DNA of 64,000 nucleotides from Pseudomonas alliivorans (GCF_017826695.1 NZ_JAFFZW010000015.1:1-64000), one strand, 5' to 3'; counted from the first letter of the stretch, positions 10,404-19,523 are shown. Notes: a model not told the origin generated them from the letters alone. Program-made: numbers and translations.

Positions 10404-11517
10404 GAGCCACCTCCGCAACGCTACGGCGACTCGCCATTTTCAGCCGCAAGGGCTCCCAGTAGAACAGCCCCAGACCGATCAGCAGGAACAGACCGTGCAC
10501 CCACCACATGCCCAGCGCCAGCGGCAGCTTGCCCTTCTCCAGCGCACCGCGAACCGCGATGAGGATGGTCAGGTACGACATGTACAACAGAATGGCGGGC
10601 AGCAACTTCAGATAACGGCCCTGACGCGGGTTGACCCGGGCCAGCGGCACGGCCATCAGCGTCACGATGAAAACCAGAATCGGCAGCGAAATACGCCATT
10701 GCAACTCGGCGACATACCGAGGCGTGTCGTTGCCGAAAAGCTCGGTGCTGGGAATCGCTTCACGGTCACTGACATCGTTGCTGATGTCCGGCTTGGGCAA
10801 CTGTGCGCCATAAGTGTCGTACTTGATGGCACGGTAATCGGCCTGACCCGGATTACCGTCGTAGCGGTAGCCGTTTTCCAGAATCAGGAAGCGACTGCCG
10901 TCAGGCCGTACTTCCTGACGCCCCTTCTCGGCCACCAGAACCGTAATGCCACGGTCCTTGCTCTTGTCCGTGGACAAACGCTTTTCAGAGATGAAGACCC
11001 CGCTCAGCGTGGAGCGGTCTTCCGTCATTTCCTGGGTGTAGGTGATACGCGTACCGTCACGCAGCGCCTGAAAACGGCCCGGCACCAGCGTGTCGAACTC
11101 GGTCATGGCGTCCTGCTTGTTGATCAGCAGCGAGAACTGCGTCGCGCCCTGGGGTGCCAGGCTGAAACTCAGCCAGGCCACCAGAAGCGCCACCAGCGCA
11201 GCCGGCGCCATGGTGATGGCCAGCAGGCGCTGCTGACTCATGCCGGTGGCAGCCAGCACGGTCATCTCGCTTTCCAGATACAGGCGACCGTAGGCAAGCA
11301 GAATGCCCAGAAACAGCCCCAGGGGCAGAATCAGTTGCAGGAATCCTGGCAGGCGGAAGCCCATGATCATGAACAGCACACCCGGATCCAGCGCGCCCGA
11401 GGCGGCCTGAGCCAGGTATTTGATGAAGCGTCCGCTCATGATGATGACCAGCAGCACAGCACTGACTGCGCTCAGGGTAACCAGCACTTCTCGGGACAGA
11501 TAACGAAAGACAATCAA
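10396..11517 (-). CDS. lptF: LPS export ABC transporter permease LptF
   Basis: 373 residues. I chose the TTG at 11517 because it gives the conserved N-terminus (M)IVFRYLSREVL and has GGAG 8 bases upstream. The frame is open to 11664 but the extra residues are not family-like. LptF is the partner of LptG in the inner-membrane LPS extractor. Helices lie near residues 15-35, 50-75 and 100-120 and again in the last ~100 residues, with a periplasmic domain between. It is divergent from pepA, the standard arrangement in gammaproteobacteria. Confidence 0.93.
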   Translation of the reverse strand: MIVFRYLSREVLVTLSAVSAVLLVIIMSGRFIKYLAQAASGALDPGVLFMIMGFRLPGFLQLILPLGLFLGILLAYGRLYLESEMTVLAATGMSQQRLLAITMAPAALVALLVAWLSFSLAPQGATQFSLLINKQDAMTEFDTLVPGRFQALRDGTRITYTQEMTEDRSTLSGVFISEKRLSTDKSKDRGITVLVAEKGRQEVRPDGSRFLILENGYRYDGNPGQADYRAIKYDTYGAQLPKPDISNDVSDREAIPSTELFGNDTPRYVAELQWRISLPILVFIVTLMAVPLARVNPRQGRYLKLLPAILLYMSYLTILIAVRGALEKGKLPLALGMWWVHGLFLLIGLGLFYWEPLRLKMASRRSVAEVARG

Positions 11518-11786
11518 ACCAGACACTCCAGAGTTGTCAGGCTCAGGCAGCCAAACAAGGAAAATTGTGAGCCACGGCAACCGGATATTCACGCCCGCAG
11601 AAACGCAGGCCACCCAAAAATATGCGGCATTATCCTGTGATTGTACGTTTCTGTCACTGCGCACTCGGGATAGTTCGTACAGACACAGCCGACAAGCGGC
11701 GTAACGGGGTTGTCAGCAGTCATGCGCCGGGGTCAAACTGCGAGACTTGTCGCAGGCATCGTCCTTGAAAAGACCGCAGTCATGCC

Positions 11787-11815
11787 GCGAATCTCATTCG
11801 TATAGCGAATCTCAT
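11787..11815 (+). repeat. Direct repeat GCGAATCTCAT in the lptF-pepA intergenic region
   Basis: Two exact 11-base copies (11787-11797 and 11805-11815) 18 bp apart, ending 21 bp before the pepA ATG. They may bind a regulator or be a leader element of pepA. The rest of the 318-bp divergent region (11518-11835) must hold both promoters, but I could not place them with confidence. Confidence 0.5.
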
Positions 11816-11835
11816 CGCTCAACCGGGGACCCCAC

Positions 11836-13326
11836 ATGGAATTGGTTGTTAAAAGCGTAAGCCCAGAAACCTTGAAGACCGCAACGCTGGTTGTCACCGT
11901 GAGTGAGAACGGTGTGCTGGGCAATGCCGCACAGAACATCGATACCCTCAGCGGGGGTGCCATCGCTGCCGTCCTCAAACGCGGCGATCTCGCAGGCAAG
12001 GTCGGCCAGAGTCTGCTGCTGCACAACCTGCCGAACCTCAAGGCCGAACGCGTCCTGCTGGTCGGCGTCGGTAAGGAAGCCGAACTGTCCGATCGCCAGC
12101 TCAAGAAAATCGTTGGCAGCGTGCTGTCGACACTCAAAGGCCTGGGTGGCACTGACGCGACCCTCGTGCTGGACGATCTGTCGGTAAAGAACCGCGACAC
12201 CTACGGCAAGGCTCGCCTGCTGGTCGAAGCCCTGGCTGACGGCGAATACGTATTCGACCGCTTCAAGACCCAGAAGGCCGAAGTCCGCGCGCTGAAGAAA
12301 ATCACCCTGCTGACCGCCAAGGTCAGTGTCGCCGATGTCGAGCGCGCCGCTACCCACGCCCAGGCAATCGCCACCGGCATGGCCCTGACCCGCGATCTGG
12401 GCAACCTGCCGCCGAACATCTGCCACCCAACCTACCTGGGCGAAGAAGCCAAGGCGCTGGGCAAGGCACACAAGAATCTTAAAGTGGAGGTCCACGACGA
12501 GAAGAAACTTGCCGAACTGGGCATGGGTTCCTTCCTGGCCGTGGCACAGGGCAGCGCCCAGCCGCCACGCCTGATCGTCATGAACTACCAGGGTGCCAAG
12601 AAGGGCGACAAGCCCTTCGTGCTGGTCGGTAAAGGCATCACCTTCGACACCGGCGGCATCAGCATCAAGCCGGCTGCCGGCATGGATGAGATGAAGTTCG
12701 ACATGTGTGGTGCCGCCAGCGTATTCGGCACCCTGCGCGCCGTACTGGAATTGAAGCTGCCGATCAATCTGGTCTGCATCCTGGCCTGCGCCGAGAACAT
12801 GCCGAGCGGCACCGCAACCCGTCCGGGCGACATTGTGACCACCATGAGCGGTCAGACTGTCGAAATCCTCAACACCGACGCCGAAGGCCGTCTGGTGCTG
12901 TGCGATGCCCTGACGTATGCCGAACGCTTCAAGCCTCAGGCCGTGATCGACATCGCAACCCTGACCGGCGCCTGCGTCGTTGCACTGGGCGGCCACACCA
13001 CCGGCCTGCTGGGCAACAACGACGCGCTGATCAATCAACTGCTCGATGCGGGCAAACTGGCTGACGATCGCGCTTGGCAATTGCCGCTGTTCGACGAGTA
13101 TCAGGAACAGCTGGACAGCCCGTTCGCCGACATCGCCAACATCGGCGGTCCGAAAGGCGGCACCATTACCGCAGCCTGCTTCCTGTCGCGCTTCACCAAG
13201 GCGTATGACTGGGCTCACCTGGACATCGCCGGTACGGCATGGCTGAGCGGTGGCAAGGAAAAAGGCGCCACCGGCCGTCCTGTTCCATTGCTGACCCAAT
13301 ACCTGCTCGACCGCGTCGGGGCTTAA
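11836..13326 (+). CDS. pepA: Cytosol (leucyl) aminopeptidase A, M17 family
   Basis: 496 residues. It is a hexameric di-zinc/manganese exopeptidase that removes N-terminal residues from peptides; in some bacteria PepA is also a DNA-binding repressor or recombination accessory protein. The N-terminal domain covers residues 1-~180. The catalytic domain has the metal-binding GKGITFDTGGISIKP and the M17 signature NTDAEGRLVL, followed by DALTYAE. It is divergent from lptF and followed 57 bp later by holC, a conserved neighbourhood. Confidence 0.95.
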   Translation: MELVVKSVSPETLKTATLVVTVSENGVLGNAAQNIDTLSGGAIAAVLKRGDLAGKVGQSLLLHNLPNLKAERVLLVGVGKEAELSDRQLKKIVGSVLSTLKGLGGTDATLVLDDLSVKNRDTYGKARLLVEALADGEYVFDRFKTQKAEVRALKKITLLTAKVSVADVERAATHAQAIATGMALTRDLGNLPPNICHPTYLGEEAKALGKAHKNLKVEVHDEKKLAELGMGSFLAVAQGSAQPPRLIVMNYQGAKKGDKPFVLVGKGITFDTGGISIKPAAGMDEMKFDMCGAASVFGTLRAVLELKLPINLVCILACAENMPSGTATRPGDIVTTMSGQTVEILNTDAEGRLVLCDALTYAERFKPQAVIDIATLTGACVVALGGHTTGLLGNNDALINQLLDAGKLADDRAWQLPLFDEYQEQLDSPFADIANIGGPKGGTITAACFLSRFTKAYDWAHLDIAGTAWLSGGKEKGATGRPVPLLTQYLLDRVGA

Positions 13327-13335
13327 GCCAAGCAC

Positions 13336-13368
13336 TGTGGCGTATCGGTCAGTGATTGATACGCCACA
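13336..13368 (+). other. Hairpin between pepA and holC
   Basis: Perfect 11-bp arms TGTGGCGTATC / GATACGCCACA with an 11-base loop, 10 bp after the pepA stop and 15 bp before holC. No T tract follows, so it is more likely a 3' stabiliser or partial terminator than a full stop. Confidence 0.5.
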
Positions 13369-13383
13369 CCTTGCGGAACAGAC

Positions 13384-13812
13384 ATGACCCAAGTCGATTT
13401 TTACATCCTCCCCAGTCCGGATCCGGCAGCCCGTCTGGATTTCGCGTGCAAGCTCACCGAAAAAGCCTGGCGTCTGGGCCATAAGGTCTATCTGCACTGC
13501 AGTGATGCGGCGCAGCGCGAGGACCTCGATGCCCGTCTCTGGCGTTTCCGGGGCGAAGTCTTTCTACCCCATGGCGATGCCGAGAGCGACAGCGATGCAC
13601 CCGTTGTCATGGGGCTGGGCGATGACGCTGGTACACATGAAGATCTACTGATCAACCTGGACCTGCGCATTCCATCCTTCTTCAAACGCTTCGCCCGTGT
13701 GGCGGAGGTGGTTGTGGAGGACCCGGCCATACGTCTTGCCGCACGTGAGAGTTTCCGTTCTTACCGCGAACAGGGCTATCCTCCGCAGGATCACCGACTG
13801 CAGCGTCTTTGA
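13384..13812 (+). CDS. holC: DNA polymerase III subunit chi
   Basis: 142 residues, the normal HolC length. Chi is the clamp-loader accessory subunit that bridges the polymerase III holoenzyme (through psi) to SSB. The sequence starts TQVDFYILPSPDPAARLDFACKLTEKA-like, with the family's LW.F...FLPHG segment (residues ~55-65) and a C-terminal QGYPPQDHRL tail. It lies between pepA and valS as in other pseudomonads and ends 7 bp before the next start. Confidence 0.93.
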   Translation: MTQVDFYILPSPDPAARLDFACKLTEKAWRLGHKVYLHCSDAAQREDLDARLWRFRGEVFLPHGDAESDSDAPVVMGLGDDAGTHEDLLINLDLRIPSFFKRFARVAEVVVEDPAIRLAARESFRSYREQGYPPQDHRLQRL

Positions 13813-13819
13813 GGACACA

Positions 13820-14266
13820 ATGGACACTTCAAAAAAAGCTGAATCCGCGCACTTGCTGGACGATCTCGAATCGATCCGCCAATTGCTCGGCGACGACTCC
13901 CTGCAGCCACCGCTGCTGACCGACACCGTGCACCGTGAAGGACAGATTCCACTGCTGTTCGACGTGGTCGGGAACAGAAACCCGAATACGCATGACGACG
14001 ATTTCGACGAAGCGCACATCCCGACGCTGACTGAAGATACGCCCGTGATGGCAGAGCAGTCTGCCGCGCCATTGCTTCAGGCACCTGCGCCTGTCGAGGC
14101 GCTACCCAACCCGGATGCCCTGCTGCACCTGGACGCAGAACTGCGCTCCGCTGCACAGTTGATTCTGCAGGACGTGATCGATGACTTCGCCCCGCACATC
14201 GAGACCGAGATCAAGCGGCGGCTGGAAGCCAGGCTGGAGCGGCTGTTGGCGCAGCAGCAGAAGTGA
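13820..14266 (+). CDS. Small acidic conserved protein downstream of holC
   Basis: 148 residues from the ATG at 13820, with GAGG 5 bases upstream overlapping the holC end region. The protein is acidic. Residues 1-~100 are proline- and aspartate-rich and probably disordered (contains HDDDFDEAH). The C-terminal ~45 residues form a likely amphipathic helix or coiled coil ending RRLEARLERLLAQQQK. I recognise no catalytic domain. Its steady place after holC in pseudomonads suggests a replication-related or simply co-transcribed gene; the function is unknown. Confidence 0.75.
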   Translation: MDTSKKAESAHLLDDLESIRQLLGDDSLQPPLLTDTVHREGQIPLLFDVVGNRNPNTHDDDFDEAHIPTLTEDTPVMAEQSAAPLLQAPAPVEALPNPDALLHLDAELRSAAQLILQDVIDDFAPHIETEIKRRLEARLERLLAQQQK

Positions 14267-14297
14267 GGTAAACCACTTGGCGTGTGTTTAGGCTCTC

Positions 14298-15437
14298 CTA
14301 ACGTGAATTAAGGTCGGAGCGGATTTCTCGTGCCAATGCAGTCAATTTAGAACGCTGGTAGACCGTGCCTGACTGGGCTGACAACAATTCGTTGTAGCGG
14401 CCGTATACCGCGTCAATGTCTTCCAGCACATCGGGAGCCCCCGCGTTTGCGGCCCGACTGCGTGCGATCCACGAATTGAATTCCTGGGGACTTGCGCTCC
14501 TTCCCATGACGTGCTGAATGAACGATTGTCTTTGCGCGTCAAGACGTTGAAATTCCGTCATTATTGTTTCGTCTTGATTGATTACGGCAAGCTCAAAGCG
14601 CCTTTTATAGAAGTCGTCGCGCTTAAGCTCGGCGGGCGAAAAGCCCGTCTCCCCCTTCAGATCACTTTGAATTTTCAACAGGACTTGGGGGTCTTCGATA
14701 TCAATTTTCGGGGCGTTTGAAAGCCCTGATGCGATCCGGTCCATTCTGCGAGACGTCACACTCATATTGGCCAAGTCTTTTCCAGGCAGTTTCTTGAAGA
14801 TATGTTCCAGTATTTCGTCTGGGAAACGAGATAGAGAAGAGAGCAAAGGGCTATGCCCACTCGGATCCTCCCTATTAACCGGATCCCCCAGACAATAGGC
14901 ATATGCATTCAAACCGCCCCGCCCAAACGGACTCAGGTTATCGGGCTGGTTGAAACGCATCAGCACCGGGTTGAACGCACGGTAACCATTACCCAGCAAA
15001 TAATGCCCGGTCACGGTATCCGGGGGTTCCCCGTTAAAACCCAGGAACGTGACGGCCTGCGAGTGGTGACCATAGGGGCTGTAAGCTGGCGACTGCCGCG
15101 CCTGCGACCCCACACTGTGCAACACGCTGCGCTGCAGGTCGGTCGCCAGCAAGTCCATCCGGGCGGAAGAACCCTCTGTGTCGTGCTCGGCCAGCAGACG
15201 ATCCTCACACTGAAACACCCGACGACGCCTCGAACCCTGGACCTCGACACTCAAATGGTTCAGTTGGTAGAAGCGTGATGTCGAATGCTCTGCCCCGTTC
15301 TTGACGCCAGCCAGACGATCCAGCGCGTCGTAGCGATACCGACGCAGTAGGGCTCTGGCTCCAGATGTATCGTTCACCGCGGCATCCACCCTGTGATCCG
15401 GGTTTGAAAACCGAATTATCCGCCCTCGCCCATTCAC
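14298..15437 (-). CDS. Rhs-core protein with an F-box-like C-terminal domain
   Basis: 379 residues from a GTG at 15437; the start is uncertain (ATG at residue 94 is another choice), and the frame closes at a stop ~30 bp further upstream. Residues ~1-160 are Rhs/YD-repeat and core sequence (RYRYDALDRLAG, LLATDLQRSVL, YSPYGHH, LGFNGEPPDTVTGHYLLGNGYR). The core-ending motif DPVNREDPSG lies at 186-194. Residues 204-240 read FPDEILEHIFKKLPGKDLAN...SRRM, a good match by eye to a eukaryotic-type F-box. The last ~140 residues are helical and unknown. Bases 14521-14580, in this tail, have 24 G/C of 60, far below the neighbours, while the Rhs core is GC-rich, the usual pattern of exchangeable Rhs tips. 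It sits antisense between the holC partner and valS. A secreted effector acting on host ubiquitin ligases is possible but inferred. Confidence 0.72.
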   Translation of the reverse strand: MNGRGRIIRFSNPDHRVDAAVNDTSGARALLRRYRYDALDRLAGVKNGAEHSTSRFYQLNHLSVEVQGSRRRRVFQCEDRLLAEHDTEGSSARMDLLATDLQRSVLHSVGSQARQSPAYSPYGHHSQAVTFLGFNGEPPDTVTGHYLLGNGYRAFNPVLMRFNQPDNLSPFGRGGLNAYAYCLGDPVNREDPSGHSPLLSSLSRFPDEILEHIFKKLPGKDLANMSVTSRRMDRIASGLSNAPKIDIEDPQVLLKIQSDLKGETGFSPAELKRDDFYKRRFELAVINQDETIMTEFQRLDAQRQSFIQHVMGRSASPQEFNSWIARSRAANAGAPDVLEDIDAVYGRYNELLSAQSGTVYQRSKLTALAREIRSDLNSR

Positions 15438-15558
15438 CGCACACTGGCAGATCTGCGAGGTAGGCAGTCAACTTGTGGCCCGGCGCTTATGGCTTGTCGC
15501 TTGCCCACAGGGCTATACTTGCCGGTTTCCGAATCAATGCCACAGGTTCCCGCCGCGC

Positions 15559-18405
15559 ATGGACAAGACTTACCAGCCGCACGCCATCGAAACTTCCTGG
15601 TACCAGACCTGGGAGTCAGAGAATTATTTCGCCCCTCAAGGCGCGGGTGACTCGTACACCATCATGATTCCGCCGCCGAATGTCACCGGCAGTCTGCACA
15701 TGGGCCACGGTTTCAACAACGCGATCATGGATGCCCTGATCCGTTTCCGTCGCATGCAGGGTCGCAACACGCTGTGGCAGCCAGGCACCGACCACGCGGG
15801 CATCGCCACGCAAATGCTGGTAGAGCGCCGCCTTGAAGCGCAGGGTGTGAACCGTCACGAGCTGGGTCGCGAGAAGTTTCTGGACAAAATCTGGGAATGG
15901 AAAGCCGAGTCCGGGGGCAACATCAGCCGTCAGATCCGTCGTCTGGGCTCGTCCGTCGACTGGAGCCGCGAGCGCTTCACCATGGACGACGGCCTGTCCG
16001 ACGCCGTAAAAGAAGCTTTCGTGCGTCTGCACGAAGACGGCCTGATCTATCGTGGCAAGCGTCTGGTCAACTGGGACACCAAGCTGCACACGGCCATTTC
16101 CGACCTTGAAGTGGAAAACCACGACGAGAAAGGCAGTCTGTGGAACCTGCGTTATCCACTGGCCGATGACGCGAAAACCGCTGAAGGTCTGGATTACCTG
16201 ATCGTCGCCACCACGCGCCCGGAAACCATGCTCGGTGACGCTGCGGTCGCGGTCAATCCGCAGGACGAGCGCTACAAGGCGCTGATCGGCAAATTCGTGG
16301 AGCTGCCTCTGGTAGGTCGTCGCATCCCGATCATTGCCGACGATTATTGCGACCCGGAATTCGGCACCGGCTGCGTGAAAATCACCCCGGCCCACGATTT
16401 CAATGACTACGAAGTCGGCAAGCGCCACAACCTGCCGCTGCTGAACATCTTCGACAAGAACGCCGCTGTGCTGCCTGCCGCTCAGGTGTTCAACCTCGAT
16501 GGCACGCTGAACGACACCGTCGACGGCACCCTGCCTGCCGAGTATGCAGGCCTGGATCGCTTCGAAGCCCGCAAACGCATCGTAGCCGCCTTCGATGCCG
16601 CTGGCCTGTTGGTCAGCGTCGACGATCACGCCCTGAAAGTCCCGAAAGGTGACCGCTCCGGCACCATCATCGAGCCCTGGCTGACCGACCAGTGGTACGT
16701 CTCCACCAAGCCACTGGCCGAACCGGCCATCGCTGCCGTTGAAGACGGCCGCATTGCCTTCGTTCCCAAGCAATACGAAAACATGTACTTCTCGTGGATG
16801 CGCGACATTCAGGACTGGTGCATCAGCCGACAGCTCTGGTGGGGCCATCGCATTCCGGCCTGGTACGACGAGTCGGGCAAGGTCTATGTCGGTCGCGACG
16901 AAGCCGAAGTGCGTGCCAAGCACAATCTGGGGCCGGACGTTGCGCTGCAGCAGGACAACGACGTTCTCGACACCTGGTTCAGCTCGGGCCTGTGGACGTT
17001 CTCCACCCTCGGCTGGCCGGAAAAGACCGAAGCGCTGAAAACCTTCCACTCCACCGACGTGCTGGTCACCGGTTTCGACATCATCTTCTTCTGGGTCGCC
17101 CGGATGATCATGCTCACCATGCACCTGGTGAAGAACGAAGACGGCACGCCGCAAGTGCCGTTCAAGACGGTGTATGTACACGGTCTGGTGCGCGACGGCC
17201 AAGGCCAGAAGATGTCCAAGTCCAAAGGCAACGTACTGGACCCGCTGGACATCGTCGACGGTATCGATCTGGAAACTCTGGTGCAGAAACGCACCAGCGG
17301 TCTGATGCAGCCGCAACTGGCCAAAAAGATCGAGAAGCAGACCCGTCAGGAATTCGCCGAAGGCATCGCCAGCTACGGCACCGACGCCTTGCGCTTCACG
17401 TTCTGCTCACTGGCATCCACCGGTCGCGACATCAAGTTCGACATGGGTCGCGTCGAAGGCTATCGCAACTTCTGCAACAAGATCTGGAACGCCGCCCGCT
17501 ACGTGCTCGACAAGGGCGAAGACTGCGGCCAGAACGGCGAAGCCGTCGAATTGTCCCTGGCGGATCGCTGGATCATTTCGCAGTTGCAACGCACCGAAGC
17601 CGAAGTGACCCGCCAACTCGACCAGTTCCGCTTCGACCTCGCTGCACAAGCGCTGTACGAGTTCATCTGGAACCAGTACTGCGACTGGTACCTGGAACTG
17701 TCCAAGCCAGTGCTGTGGGACGAGACCGCACCGGTCGAGCGTCAGCGTGGCACTCGTCGCACGCTGGTGCGCGTGCTGGAAGTCGCGCTGCGTCTGGCGC
17801 ATCCGTTCATGCCATTCATCACAGAAGAAATCTGGCAGCGCCTTGCGCCGCTGGCAGGCGTCGAAGGCAAGACCATCATGCTGCAGGCGTGGCCGGTGGC
17901 CAATGAGGCACGCATCGATCAGGCTGCCGAAGACGACATCGAATGGCTCAAGGGGTTGATGCTGGCGGTACGTAACATTCGCGGCGAGATGAACATCGGT
18001 CCGGGCAAGCCCCTGCAGTTGTTCCTCAAGAACGTCACCGCCGAAGACCAGCGTCGCCTGAGCGAAAACGATTACCTGCTCAGGAAACTGGCCAAGCTGG
18101 AGTCCATGACCGTGCTGACCGACGGTGCCGAAGCGCCATTGTCTGCGACCGCTCTGGTCGGCGACATGGAAGTGCTGGTGCCGATGGCCGGACTGATCGA
18201 CAAGGGCGCAGAGCTTGCGCGTCTGGACAAGGAAATCCAGCGCCTGCAGGGCGAAGTGCAACGCGTGGGCGGCAAGCTGTCCAACGCCGCGTTCGTCGAC
18301 AAGGCGCCGCCTGAAGTCATCGCCAAGGAACGCGCCAAGCTGACCGAAGCCGAACAGGCTCTGGGCAAGCTGGCCGAGCAACACGCGCGTATCGCCAGTC
18401 TGTAA
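15559..18405 (+). CDS. valS: Valyl-tRNA synthetase
   Basis: 948 residues from the ATG at 15559 (MDKTYQPHAIE); the frame is open upstream to 15475 but that stretch is not family-like. This class I synthetase charges tRNA-Val and edits mischarged threonine. The HIGH-type motif is HMGHG in PPNVTGSLHMGHG (~residues 43-55) and the KMSKS loop is in GQKMSKSKGN. The editing domain with TTRPETMLGD is near residues 215-225. A C-terminal coiled coil (last ~70 residues) contacts the tRNA. Normally it directly follows holC and its small partner; here the Rhs gene is interposed on the other strand. Confidence 0.97.
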   Translation: MDKTYQPHAIETSWYQTWESENYFAPQGAGDSYTIMIPPPNVTGSLHMGHGFNNAIMDALIRFRRMQGRNTLWQPGTDHAGIATQMLVERRLEAQGVNRHELGREKFLDKIWEWKAESGGNISRQIRRLGSSVDWSRERFTMDDGLSDAVKEAFVRLHEDGLIYRGKRLVNWDTKLHTAISDLEVENHDEKGSLWNLRYPLADDAKTAEGLDYLIVATTRPETMLGDAAVAVNPQDERYKALIGKFVELPLVGRRIPIIADDYCDPEFGTGCVKITPAHDFNDYEVGKRHNLPLLNIFDKNAAVLPAAQVFNLDGTLNDTVDGTLPAEYAGLDRFEARKRIVAAFDAAGLLVSVDDHALKVPKGDRSGTIIEPWLTDQWYVSTKPLAEPAIAAVEDGRIAFVPKQYENMYFSWMRDIQDWCISRQLWWGHRIPAWYDESGKVYVGRDEAEVRAKHNLGPDVALQQDNDVLDTWFSSGLWTFSTLGWPEKTEALKTFHSTDVLVTGFDIIFFWVARMIMLTMHLVKNEDGTPQVPFKTVYVHGLVRDGQGQKMSKSKGNVLDPLDIVDGIDLETLVQKRTSGLMQPQLAKKIEKQTRQEFAEGIASYGTDALRFTFCSLASTGRDIKFDMGRVEGYRNFCNKIWNAARYVLDKGEDCGQNGEAVELSLADRWIISQLQRTEAEVTRQLDQFRFDLAAQALYEFIWNQYCDWYLELSKPVLWDETAPVERQRGTRRTLVRVLEVALRLAHPFMPFITEEIWQRLAPLAGVEGKTIMLQAWPVANEARIDQAAEDDIEWLKGLMLAVRNIRGEMNIGPGKPLQLFLKNVTAEDQRRLSENDYLLRKLAKLESMTVLTDGAEAPLSATALVGDMEVLVPMAGLIDKGAELARLDKEIQRLQGEVQRVGGKLSNAAFVDKAPPEVIAKERAKLTEAEQALGKLAEQHARIASL

Positions 18406-18414
18406 ACGCAAGCC

Positions 18415-18475
18415 ACCAGCCTCACAAGGGGCTGGTTGAGCTGAAATCTGCAGGAGCGCGCTTGCGCGCTCCTGC
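18415..18475 (+). repeat. Two tandem hairpins after valS (terminator-like and REP-like)
   Basis: The first, 18415-18436, is ACCAGCC / GGCTGGT with an 8-base loop, 9 bp after valS. The second, 18450-18475, is a perfect 12-bp inverted repeat GCAGGAGCGCGC-TT-GCGCGCTCCTGC, which looks like a REP-type palindrome. It lies 38 bp before rlmF and overlaps no coding frame of substance. Confidence 0.6.
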
Positions 18476-18512
18476 CGGGCTCAGCATTCGCATCCTCAGA
18501 GCAACGCCTTCC

Positions 18513-19523
18513 ATGACCACGCCTGACAAACCCAAACCTCCCCGCAAAAAGCCCCAGCGCAACGTCAAGCCTGCGCCACCCCGCGAAAAAGCCACGCTGC
18601 ACCCGCGCAACCGGCATCAGGGCCACTACGATTTTCCCAAACTGATCAAGTCCAGCCCGGAGCTGGCGAAGTTCGTGATCCTCAACCCCTATGGCAAGGA
18701 AAGCATCGATTTCGCCAACCCACAGGCCGTGCGGGTGTTCAACCGTGCACTGCTCAAGGCGTTCTACGGCATCGCCCATTGGGATATCCCGGCGGATTAC
18801 CTGTGCCCGCCCATTCCGGGTCGTGCCGACTATCTGCATTTTCTGGCCGACCTGCTGGCCGAGGGCAATGGTGGCGAAATCCCGCGGGGCGCGTCCGTGA
18901 AGGCACTGGACATCGGGACCGGTGCCAACTGCATCTACCCGCTGCTGGGGCACAGTGACTACGGTTGGCATTTCGTGGGTTCGGACATCGACAGCACAGC
19001 GATTGCGGCGGCGACCACCCTCGTCAAAGCCAACAACCTGCACAAGGCCATCAGAGTGCGCCTGCAGGCTGATCGCAAGCACATCCTGTCAGGGTTGCTG
19101 GACAGCGCCGAACGCTTCGACGTGAGCCTCTGCAACCCGCCATTCCACGCTTCGCTGGATGAGGCGCAGCGTGGCAGCCAGCGCAAGTGGCGCGCCCTTG
19201 GCAAGGCCGATCCGAAACGCAAACTGCCGGTGCTCAACTTTGGCGGGCAATCTCAGGAGCTGTGGTGCGAAGGCGGCGAGATCGGCTTCGTCACCCAGCT
19301 GATTCAGGAGAGCACACTGATGCCGACTCAGGTGCTTTGGTTCAGTACTCTGGTGTCCAAAGCCTCCAACCTGCCACCGATTCAAAGCGCTCTCAAAAAA
19401 GCCGGGGCGCTGGAGGTCAGAGTGGTGGAAATGGGTCAGGGACAGAAACAGAGCCGCTTTGTGGCCTGGACCTTTCTGGACAAGGCGCAGCAGAGCGCGT
19501 GGCGGCAGACGACTGATTCGTGA
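18513..19523 (+). CDS. rlmF: 23S rRNA (adenine(1618)-N6)-methyltransferase
   Basis: 336 residues from the ATG at 18513. RlmF uses S-adenosylmethionine to methylate A1618 of 23S rRNA. The first ~35 residues are basic and proline-rich (KPKPPRKKPQRN), as in the family. The SAM site follows with LDIGTGANCIYPLLG, and the adenine-N6 catalytic motif is NPPF (in CNPPFHASLDEA). WRALGKAD and LNFGGQ..ELWC.GGE segments are also typical. It follows valS by 107 bp across two hairpins, so it may have its own transcript. Confidence 0.92.
   Translation: MTTPDKPKPPRKKPQRNVKPAPPREKATLHPRNRHQGHYDFPKLIKSSPELAKFVILNPYGKESIDFANPQAVRVFNRALLKAFYGIAHWDIPADYLCPPIPGRADYLHFLADLLAEGNGGEIPRGASVKALDIGTGANCIYPLLGHSDYGWHFVGSDIDSTAIAAATTLVKANNLHKAIRVRLQADRKHILSGLLDSAERFDVSLCNPPFHASLDEAQRGSQRKWRALGKADPKRKLPVLNFGGQSQELWCEGGEIGFVTQLIQESTLMPTQVLWFSTLVSKASNLPPIQSALKKAGALEVRVVEMGQGQKQSRFVAWTFLDKAQQSAWRQTTDS

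Noticed and set aside
15205..15471. Separate gene at the 5' side of the Rhs gene in another frame
   Set aside because: The translated sequence overlaps the Rhs core and has no family features. It is more likely a shadow frame or the trace of a lost upstream part.
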